Assembly: GCF_000003815.2 (NCBI RefSeq)
Contig: NC_049979.1
Coordinates: forward strand, 29,332,714-29,396,713
Direction: 5' to 3'
From: Branchiostoma floridae
Taxonomy: Eukaryota; Chordata; Leptocardii; Amphioxiformes; Branchiostomatidae
Length of the DNA: 64,000 nucleotides
Of the stretch, positions 39,501-51,500 are shown in pieces. A model generated the notes under the pieces. The model searched no databases and was not told the origin of the DNA. It saw only the letters and a list, made by a program, of their open reading frames with translations. The position numbers and the translations under genes were made by a program. Every line of letters begins with the position of its first letter. The first letter of the stretch is position 1.

Positions 39501-42500
39501 TTTTCTCATCAATATAAGATTTGTTACATTTTCTTAAATTTGCTAATATCTTGAATAGGCTTAAAGTCTTGAATTTGCTAAAATGTTGTATAGGCTATAG
39601 AATGGACGCAGAGTCCTCCCCAGAGGATAGAATAACGGAGGCCCACCACTATACTCCTAGCCCAGCTCCACTATACTACTTTTGAAATTTAGTGTGTTTC
39701 TTCCCTATTTTCTTAGTTAGTTTTGCTAAAATTAATGAAAATTCACAGATTTTTGTGCCAAGTGGCATCACTTTTCCAGTCAGCATTGTTTACAAAAACT
39801 TGTGAATGGGCGATGATCAAAACAATAGTCGTTCTGCCTCTTCACAACAAAGGAATCACTATAATAATATATTATACTTGTAGCATTTGACACCCTCTGT
39901 CATTGCAAAATGAACCTATTTTCATGAAAGTGCAGTGCGTTGGTTTGGGTTATTTTTGCCAGCCCCTCCGTTATAATAAAAAATTCTGGGGAGAACCCTG
40001 GGACGCTAGGAGCAGATGTGTATCATTGCCCTGTGCCCTGTATTGCCTGGCTAATGGTGAATCAGCACATGATTCATAGGGACAACATGTACTTTAATCT
40101 TCCAGGAGGCTGCTGACCAAGCAGAAGCAGAAAGCAAGTCACTGAAAGACAAACTTTCCTCCCTGGAAAGTCAGCTCTCCTCTCTCCAGGCTAGCCAGGT
40201 GGCACCTGAAGCACCTGCCGTGGAGGATGCTTCAGGTGCCCTACAGGTGCAGCTGGGTGAGATCCAGGCCGAGCTTAGCGAGGTGAAATCTCAGCTGGCC
40301 CAGGCTAACCAGCAGCTGTCCCAGACCCAGTCGGAATCGGACGACACCAAGTCGCAGCTGAAAAGCTCGCAGTCGCAGCTGACAGACACCTGTTCGCAGC
40401 TGGAGGAAGCACGTGCTCAGCTGCAGCAGGCGCAGACGCAGCTGCAGGAGGCTGTGTCTCTGAGAGAGCAGCTGGAACAGAGAGTAGAGGCTGCCGACTC
40501 ACAGGTGGCTCAGAGCAAGCTGGCCCAGGAGACCAAGGACAAAGAAGTCCAGGTTCAAGTCAACCTCGACTGCTGGCAACCTGACCAATAGTTGAAAATG
40601 ACCTTCATGATAGTTCATAAAACATGTAAAGCCCTAAGTCTTAACAACTGTTTCATGTCTAGAAGAATACTTTTAATCCAAAGTGTCCGTGTGGCATCCC
40701 TTGTTTAAACATCTGTAAGAAATGATTTAAACCATGATGCTCTTTTGGTATCCCTTGTTTAAACGTCTGTAAAAAATGATTTAAACCATGACGTTCTTTT
40801 GGCATCTCGTGTTTAAAAGAAATTTGATAAATGTTCAAATCTTGCTTATTTCATTGAAAAGCAAATTTTGGGAAGGTCATTTTTGTACTATTTGTCAGCA
40901 GCATCATTGCACTGTGTGTTGCTCTTGCTGGAAGCTCACACCTAACCACAAACCTACCACTCACACGGTACCCTAACCCTAACACATGCACGGCAACTTT
41001 TTCTTTTGCAGACTCATTCGCTGTGGATTTGAACGCTGCATTTACTAGTTGGGACATGCTTGTGGAATCACTAGCACAGTGTTCTTGTGATTGTGTTTTT
41101 TGCTCACTTACTGTAACACCATCACTAACCACAGCTCACTGGCACTAGTTCTGTCCGTGCATGGCAAGCCGCTGCTTGCTGCATGTTTGCAGTGGCGTAA
41201 CTTTTTCTCTTCAGAAAAGAGTATTGGTGGTATGGATGTAGAATGTATTGTGGCATGGTTATGATATGGTCTAGGGAAGAAATGTTGTGTTTTCGGTGAC
41301 CCAACTGACCCTATGAAAACCTGCTGACACTAGTCTATTTTTTTTGTTGATCCTAGACAATTTCATATCTGACATCCGAGTGATAGAATTCAAAACAGAC
41401 CTTTCATTAACAGATTGAAGGTTTGAACTTTTGATGTAGGAGCGTGTATTTAAAGATGTTGTGCAAAGTATATCTGTTTGATAACAATGTTGAAAATACC
41501 CAGGTCTAGATGCATTTCATTTTTTTTACTGCTAAACAGTATTATTTCAGCTGAAATTTAAGAAAGAAAAGATAATCCCTGCCTACCAACCATATTTTTT
41601 CGGACTTTAAACGGAAACACAACATTTTTTTTGCTAAGCCAAAGCTCTGCCATAATAGCAGCATTTGGAGTGACTGCATGGCCCTTTGCTGAACAATACA
41701 TGTAGCATTATGTCTATTGCATGTGTACCTGAGCTGTTGAGACATACATTTGTTTCAACAGGATAAGAAACAAGACCTTAAACAAACTTTAATGCTAAGT
41801 ATTTACTTTGTAGGAGCTCAATAAGAAGAACAAGGCGTTGTCTGAGGAGTTGGAGTCTGCCAAGTCCTCGGCTGTGGACACCCAGGCGGGAGGGGACGCA
41901 GGTGCTCAGGAGTTGCAGCTGCAGCTGAAGGACCTACAGGTGCAGCTGGCTGAGAGCAGGAAGACTGTGGAGGACAAGGAGAAACTCATCAAGGTCAGGC
42001 ACCTGTTTCAGAAGACAGATAGGACTTTATTGCATGACAATTGTACATGGTACAATGTATGGCAACGACTATTACAGAGTACAAAATAGATGTATAAAAT
42101 AAGTCTTTGAAATAGAATTACAATCAAGTTGGGCTAATCATTATATTGTCAAGATGTTCACATTCCCAAAGGAAGCAAGATGTACACTTAAGGGTTCCCC
42201 AAGAAAGTAACAAATCCTGTGTTTTCTAGGAGCTTCAGGAGAAATCTAAGGCTGCTGAAGTGCCAAGTGCCAATGGAGACATAGAACACAAGGTAGTTAA
42301 CTTCCATACTACAGTCTGTATTCACTAAGTCTTGTTGCATGTCATCATCATCATCGGTCGGCTGCGACGCATGTAAAATGTTTTAGAAGACAAGAGTATG
42401 TTGTCTAAGAATACATAAAGAACATGATGTATACTAAATCACCCGAGACACCAGCCCAATCTGTGGTAGAGTTATTTGTAATACTGTATTTTATACATGT

Positions 42501-45500
42501 CATTCCCACCTGAAAACACAAATTTCAATGCAAAATGTGTGAGAAGTTGAGAAAATGTGGTGTCCAGAAAAACATCAATTCCAACGTCTGAATGAGGTAT
42601 TTGAATTTTTGACGGGGCACATGAGGTGCGTTTGAATTTGATGGAAGTTCGTGTGATAACAGTAGGAGCCCAATGTGATAACCCCAAATATTCTGTATTG
42701 TCATTGTTCCTTGTGCGTCTTTGTTACCATTTGAGGAAATTCTATGGAACAGTAATCTGTAAGCAGTAGATAAAGGCTAAGATATTTATTTTATTTGTCC
42801 TTCTTCAATCTTCAGGTGGAGGGGTCTAGTATGCAGACCATCAGTGTTGTTGAACATGAACTTCTGTAAGTAGCTTTCTCTAGATTACCTTTGGTGCATA
42901 CCAGAATACTGTATGTACCACCAATTACACTAGAATACTTGGCTTGTAAAATTTTAAGGCTTAGTTTTTAAAACCCTGAACGTCAGTTTAAAAAATTTAC
43001 AAAAATCTACCTCTTGCTTATCTTCTCCTTTTTGTAGTTATTCATTTAAAACCTTCCATAGCTCATGATAGTTACGATTGGAAAAAGTGTAATATGTTGC
43101 TGTTTTTGTTTCATAACTGACCTTTTGTGTTTGTTACTTATCGTATATAATTTTGCATGTATATTCTCAAATTGCCTTCATGCCAACAGTTATATCTGAA
43201 ACCAAAGAAAGTATTTCTAGCACACTTATGCCATGCCACAAGTTCAGGTCCGGACTTACAAGTCCAAACCTGAACTTGAACATGAGTTTAGGTATACAGT
43301 ACTAAAATGGTAGGACATCAGTAATTCTGACTTGTTCTCCCTGTCCCAGCATCAGTGAAAAGGAGAAGACAGTGACCCAGCTGCAGGAGGAGGTTGCTGA
43401 GAAGAAGGCGGAGATCGAGACACTCCAGACTACAGTGGAGCAGCAGAAGAAGAAAAACAACGTAAGGCTACTTACCAAACAGCCTTTAGAATAGTCATAG
43501 AAACAAAGAAAACCCATAGATTAATAAAGATGGTGTCATTATGATATTGCTTGGAGTAGAAATGCTTAAGAATGGTACCAAGGTTAGGCCTAGGAAAAAA
43601 GATGTTGTGTTTCTGTTTTGTTCTTGAAAAAATTACAGTCAGCAGGTAGTGATTCTCTCATTTTTTTGGGGGGGACGGGTGGGGGCAAAGTGGTCCAGCA
43701 AAAACAGTTGGTTATGTGAAAATAAAAGGCGTTAGGACACTGATATTTTAAAGATCGTAATGTAATCACACAGGTATACATTTTTCACATTATTATAAGG
43801 AAGTTCAAATCATTATGCATATTACACATATTATATTAACTGTACAAAGCCTAACAGTGTAACTGTGTGAAGTAGTCTGTTTTGAAATTCATCACTCAGG
43901 TATCATATCGGAAATTCTATGTCACTTGCCAGCAGTTGACCCAAAAAAGGCTGGGGTTGGCAGGTTTTGGTAAGATTGGTTGGGAAAACAGAAACACAAC
44001 ATTTTTTTCAAGACCTAAAAGGTTTTTTTTGTATAACGTATCATGGAAATGGATTTGGCGGAGGTTAATAGTCATGGTGGTAGAGTTGGCAACATAGTAC
44101 ACAGTAGAGGGATTGATGTACTTTGAGAATGGTGACAGAATTTACATGGTTAAGAATTGCAATGGAAATGATATGGTTTGGGATGTTTAAGAAAATAATG
44201 GTGTGGTTGACACGTGAAGAGATATTTATCAAAAAACTATCATATAATGTTTAAAATGGCAGTGAAACTACTCTGCTTGGAACTGGTAGGAAGGCAGCCA
44301 TTCAAGCATGTAGCTGAAGACTCTGTCCCCTGTATCTCACATTCTGTCACTCACCTCCCCATCTTGTGGACATTCCATGGAAGCAGGGTTCTCTCCAGTG
44401 CAGTTGAGCATAGGGGGCCCTTTTTTATGCCCCTACTCTGTATATCAACTAGTATAGAGGGCCTTTGGTTAATTTGTAATAAAAGTAGAAAAATGTTGGC
44501 TTTATTTTAACACACTTGGCCCTCAGAATGCAGGAATTAGTATTTCTGAGGGTTGCAAATTTGAAAACTTTAAGGGGTTACCTCCAGACCCCCTGCCTGC
44601 TTTGCTTGCCACGTTGTTTTGGCACACTTAAATGCCCCCTATGCTGCAAAAAAAAATTGGTGAGAACCCTCCATGGAAGAGAGTAATTTGTAGACATTAA
44701 CGTCATGTCATCAGCTAATTGCCTGAGGAAATGCAATTAAGCCTCTCTATTTAGGAGGTAATTGTGGCCAGTATGTGGCCGGGAGCAGGTCAACCTTTAA
44801 TAATGTGTGGCACAGGAGTCATTACCTGTTTTTGCACAGTGGTGTCCTTACATAAATTTGGTCAGTACTGTAAATGCAGAAACGTTCGCGGTGGATTAAT
44901 GTTCGCGGTTTTTGCGGCGGCATCCACCGCGAACAATTTTCCATAACAGTAAGAGATTACAGTGCATGGTGCTACCGCGAAATTAAAACTACCGCAAAAA
45001 GTCTATTTTCCCGCTACCGGGAAATTAAATCTCCGCGAACTTAAATGCATTTACAGTATGTGGCCTGGACCGAGCAAATGTTGATAATGTGTAGCACTGG
45101 GGGTCAGTGAGTCATTAGCTGTTTTTGTACAGTGGTGTCCTTAATACATTTTCATCTACTGGAAATCTTTAAATTTTAGCAATTTTATTTTCATGTCTTT
45201 CGAAGCGAACTCTCCACTTTTGATTCATGATCCTGCAAGTATGCATTTTATCGTGTATTGATACTGTACTACTGAAGCTTACAGGCAAAACATAGCGAAA
45301 ACCTTATTTTTACTCCTTCTGTATTAAAAAAAATACTGCAAAAGAAAACGGATTTACAGTATCAAAAATAACACAAGAACAATTACATAGTGATGACATT
45401 TCAGGCATTTTTTAAGTCTACATGTACTGTATTGTTGAATATCATTGTTACGTAGCAAAACTTTGAAGATATTCTGTACCAGTGATCTGATTTGTTTTTG

Positions 45501-48500
45501 CATGGCACCATGCAAAAGGTCTTGTGTATGATGGTCCTCCGTCTGTTTTTACCGTTTTAACTTGATTGGTTCGTTCTCTCCGACACAAGGATCTTCGCGA
45601 GAAAAACTGGAAAGCAATGGATGCTCTAAACGCTGCAGAAAAATCTCTCGCTGACAAAGAGAAAGTTACCAGTGCCAAGGTATCTTTGACATTGGGTTCT
45701 TCTTGTAACTTTTTTTTCTTTTTTTTTTCTTTTTGGAACCACCTGATTTGTGAACATTGCTATTTGATGTTTTATTGCATGCAAGTCAAAATCATACACT
45801 TCATTCCATTCATTTTCATTTTCCATGATTGTACAAAAGTTATAACTCGTATTATCACAATATTGAATGCAAATGAAAACGTATGATGTACATGTACAAT
45901 GGATTACAGAGATATGGACACAAATGACAAGATGAATCTAAAAAAAAAATTGAATACAAAATGTACGTCATTCATTTGAAGACATTGAAAGACAATCCTA
46001 TTGTAGATGTACCTTGATAGCATAGAGGACTCTTTTAGATAGTTATAGCGTTGTCAGGCATTCAACATGAAAGTGCCCTGAAGTAGTTGTATTGTCTCTT
46101 TTTTAACCTTTTTGTTCTATATTATGTTTTATATAATATTCCGTAGCTAACTAGAGCTCCATTTCTGGCCCACATTTCCATTAACCTTTTCCTATGTATG
46201 CGCAGATATTAACACTTACAATGCCGTTCGATATTTTTTTGTTTTCCAGCTACTTTATTTTGTAGTTCCAAGCTCCTTTTGATTTTGTTTCATAGAAAAA
46301 ATGGTCTTTGAAGTGTTACATTGTGACCCCTTCTCTGGACATTGTCTAGCACTGACCACTAGGAATATCTCTTACAGAACAAGGCCACACTTGTAGTCTT
46401 TGTCCTCAGCAAAGTCTATCGTAGCCTGTTGGCCACCATTTGATTTTCATCTAACCCAAAAATCTATGCACAGCTTACATATAGGCAACTGAGTGTAATG
46501 CCTGGTTAAATAAATAAATGAAATGAAAATGAAATGGTTCATGCGATTAAGGCCCTGTTCACACTTGGTAAAATCAGTGCCAATCAATTTGCTTTGAGGG
46601 CAAATTGTGGTTTTCTAGGTCACTGATTCGATGTAGGGCTTGATTTGTCTGGGATCTGGCCGTTGTCAATCAGTCTGACATGTTTTTTTAGTCCACAGCA
46701 AGTGATTCTTATGGATGACATCAACACACTGATTGATTCGTATAGATTTTGTAGTACAATGTCAATAAGATCACGCGCCTGTAACTCTCACGAGTTAATG
46801 TTCTGAAGTGATTGGTCATCAGTATTGATCCTGAAGAAGGTGACAGTGGTTGTTGAAAATTTGATCCCTGTGTCCCTGTGTACTTCTGTGTTGGAAGAAA
46901 GTTAATCGTTGTACTATGATTACTGCCAACACAGACAAGCTTTTCATGGTAATTCGTATAGGTTTTGCTGAGTATGAATAGGACCTAAGAAAACCACAAT
47001 TGACCCTTAAAGCAGATTGATTGGAAAGATTTTGCTAGGTGTGGACAGGGCCTTGTTTTGGACTCGGACCATGTTCTCTGTGCACTGTACCTGCTGAATA
47101 AAGAGACACAACCATTGCTTTATGTGAACCAGTCAGAATTGCCCTGAAGAAGGTGACAGACAGTCAACAAAACGTCGGTGAGAATAAAGCATTGGTTGTG
47201 TAAAAAGAGTCTCTTTATTCAGTGACGTACCGACCTGATGAAACTATTCACCACTGTACCTACTAAATGTACTTCTCCAACAAAGTTGTGTTTTCTTCCG
47301 TCCCCCCAGGATGACACGGCCACGTCAGACCAGGACAGGAGTCAGGCCAGAGAAGCCCTGCAGAGAATCTTCCCAGACATCTCCATGGACGCCTCCCTGG
47401 AGTACCAGGTCTGGCTCACCAGCTTCGAGAAGGCTGCGCTTTCCAGGCTAGAGGAGCTGCAGACAGCTGCCAAACAGTCTGCCAAAGTGCCTACACAGAC
47501 TTCTAAGGTAAGTCACTGGGAGGGGCAGTTTGGGAACCTACATTTGGTCCTGTGTACGCCTTGTTAAAATTTATATGTCATACCTGGACCTGGGTAATGG
47601 TCAATACGGATGTTCGATACCAATCCATATTTTACGACATTGTACAGTTTCGTCATTGGAGATTGCAAAAAAGTTATCACATGGAATTTTTTTATTTTCA
47701 TTTTACAAAATCATGAAGACTTTAGCTTCTCTACCACGTAGGCCGTTAGAATGGGAAAATTCGTTTTTTCCAAGCAGCTTCAATCAAAAAAGTGTTAAAT
47801 GATGATAGTTTTCGGGTCCAAAATTAAAATGTTACTACATATTCTACCCAAAATAAAGAGGCAACAAATGATACGTATAGATTTGTCGGAAAGAGGCAGT
47901 AAACTGCTTTCCACCATATTGATTAAGTTTCGCGTCCTACGTTTCCTAGCGTAACTGTAGCCCTTCGGCCGGAGGCTGTCCGTCAACCTCCGAAATCATA
48001 AAAGAAACTCCGGTCCGAGACCCTAACATCCTTTTGTCATTTTCCTTTTGAGAATTTCTAACACTAGGTCCTGTATTTCCCCAGGATGAAGGTGTGGAGG
48101 CCCAGCTTGCGGAGGCAGCAGAGAGGGAGAAAGAACTGCAGGAGGAATGTGAGAAATACAAGACAGTCCTGGCAGACACAGTAAGTCATCAAGAACATAT
48201 CAAGAAAACTGCTCATCTTAGGCTTAGGAAAAAGTTGTTTTAAATCATAATGTTTCCGATTACTGTCCCCCAAAAAATAGCATCAGTCGAGACAGGACTG
48301 GTTGTCTTTTTAAAAAATTTTAAAGTGATCCTTCAAATACAGTTAAACTGTTAAACTGAACTAGTATTTCAAGCATCATATTTTGATTATACAGATATAC
48401 AAAAATGTATATCATACAATCTGAAGTGTAATATTTGTAAACTAAAGAAAGAAGTATTATGTGAACTCAACTACTACATTCGTATCAACTGAAAAAGCCT

Positions 48501-51500
48501 ATTTTGTCAACTGAGTGTGAAATCGAGGAAGTCTGTTTTGAATTTCACCTCTCGGATGTCAAATCGAAAAATTTTTGGTCAACCAACATAGTCATTTCTT
48601 AAGTCTTTGACTGATGAAGGGCTGGTGGAATGGGCTGTCGATAGCATGCATGTTCAGGGCTCGAAATTCATTTTTGATATTTGGGTGCACCACTTGAATT
48701 TAATAAGTAGAATGTAAAAAAAAAACCTAATAACAAAACTTAGTTACAAGGTATCAAATTCTTAAACAAGTAACACGACAGTGATGACAGACATTTTTAT
48801 CATCTTTCTAACACTTAGATGTCAAAAAATATGATGTATACTTAGTATACTAGTATACTTGACATCTTTCCATACATAAACCTAAGAAAATATTTGGGTG
48901 CACCCTGTGCACCCACTGAAAAAAGTTGGGTGGACAGTTCCGATTTTGGGTGCACCTGGGTGCACATGCACCCAGTATTTTGAGCCCTGATGTTGGATGA
49001 GCGATGCATCTGGAATCGGAAATCACGGTTTGTCGGTCCAGAGACAGGGCCACTAATCACACATGCTACCAAATATCATTGGGAAGGTAAAGTTATTTAC
49101 AGACATATTGCCCAATGGGACATGAATCAGTGTACAACTCTAATGTCTAGATGAAAGTTTCGTCAGCCATTTGGCATCATCTTAACATCCACAACGGACA
49201 TTCGTTTTCTTAAGATAACACAGACATTTTAGACAGAGAACCACGTTGGTTTGAAAGGGGGGTTAAGGAAGCCATTTACGAGCGCATTTATCGTCCATCT
49301 CTCAATCGGAAGGGGGGGGGCTGAGAACTGACCTTTCCAGTGCTTGGAATGATGTTTTAAAGTAAATGATGGTTTTATTGATATATAGACACTTATTATC
49401 ATTATATCCCTTGTTAGCCTTTCTTATTTTGCTAGAATGTATCACAGAACCTTTGTCAGTTACCTTTTTGTTTATTTAGAACACTGTTTAGAATACCTCT
49501 GTAGTTACCTACCATGTTTACTTTAGAACACCTTAGCCGTTACCTTTTTTGTTTATTTAGAACATAAGAAGAATTCCTTATTCCGCAGAGTTGTAAACTT
49601 TTATTTTTATTTCACTGAAGAAGAACGACGGATGTCGTTTGAAACGTCTGAATTAAATTTGATTTATCCAGAAGAAGAGATTCAACTTTCATCTATTCAT
49701 TATATTCCTGGATGTATAATCTTCACAAACGAACTCTAATGTTTGTTTCCAGGAGTCCATCCTGAACAGACTGCAGAGCAGTGTGGAGTCTGAGGAACAG
49801 AAGTGGCAGGAGAAGCTGAGGTTAGCAAACGAAGACCTCGAACAGGTGAGTTCATGTTACTGTTAGCAAGTTTGTTCATGTAGTACTCTTTGGAGTTTGA
49901 GCAAGTAGGAATTGTTAAAGGAGCACTTCAGAAGGGTGTGTTGTCAATGGCCTTGTTGCACGTTGCAGAAATCCACTTGTGGTGAATTACTGGATGTGTG
50001 GTGTGTAAAACAATACTTGCTAACCCCTCATATGCATTTCTTATATATAGAGACTCATACTTTATCTTGAATATTTCATCATTAATGAGCGTTGATAAGC
50101 ACCTCATGATGCTGGTTGTCGATAAAATATTAAAGGACACAAAGATATCACCCTGAAATTATTTTTGTAACCTAACTTTCGTACACCTTAGCAAGCACTT
50201 TGAATTCCACCATTCAGGCTGAGATTGCTTGATTTAATTACAGGTAACATCGAGCCATACATTTTGAAAATGAAGAGATTCTATCATGAAAAACTTAAAT
50301 TGGTATCCATACAGTATGGTATTACAAAAACACATGAAAGGGTTGAAGAGCATATCTTTATAAGTTGTGGTTACTGGCTGACAAGTCACCCTCCCCCCAG
50401 GCCAGAGGAGAGGTCCGTGCAATGCAGGAAGCCGTACAGCAGGTGAAGTCTGAGAGCCAGCAGGGTTCGGAGGAGCAGGGGCGTCTGCAGGACCAGCTCA
50501 AGGTGCTTGTTTTTTTTTTAATTTTAAGAAGACAATACACTTGAGACATATAGTCATCTCAGGGCTGTAGCCAGCTCGACATTTTTTTCCGTCAGCCAAT
50601 TCCCATTGTCGCGAAAACACTATTCCAGGAGTTAGAGAGACTGAACTGAGACCTTGAAAAACGGGTTTTAATGAGATTATCGTATGCGAAAGGGCACCGA
50701 CACACATTGTCAACAATCATAACAATAGCAAAACAAACAGTGTGTGGCTTTTACGACCGTGTACGGCGTCCCCAAGCAGCCTGTAGCTTCCACCAAGGAG
50801 CTTGTATCAGATTTTGATCCGTCAAAGTTGACGGATTAGTTTTAAAATTTTTCCGTCACACGCAGCAAATTTCCGTCAATTGACGGAAAAACGGATGCTG
50901 GCTAGAGCCCTGAGTCATCTACTGCTGGTGTCATGACCCACACATAACACATCACAGAAAACGTAGAATAACATAAACAGTCTGTATAACGACAACCAGA
51001 AACAAAGCAATTGGGCACAAACTAAGTAGCAGGGTCAAAAGATGTAATTGAACAGTGTATGTTGTAGTTAGTTCTGGTTCATATTGAAGCCTTTAAAACC
51101 AGTCTCCTAGCATAATAATTGACCATTCATCAACTTAGTTGTGGCCTAGAACTGGTCAAATGGTCTTGCACTGAACAAACCCTTTAAAGAAAAGTGTCTG
51201 GGGCCACAGCTTTGATATGACTGGTACTTCAGTGTGCAGATGGGTGTTACACATGTTGTTGGAGATAGTGAGACTGTGTGCTTGTTTCAGGTGCTGCAGG
51301 AGGAGAGGGACAAGCTGCAGCAGGAGCTGCAGACCCTGCAGGCTGCTGCAGGGAGTGGCCAGGCGGAGAACGGGCCCGCAGGTCCCACGGAGGAGGATCT
51401 CAGTAAAAGGGATGAGGAGATCGCTGCACTCAAGGTACAGACATAGATGTAAACCATGCGAAGTGTTTTCGTCATAGGGATGATTTTGTCCACAAACTGT

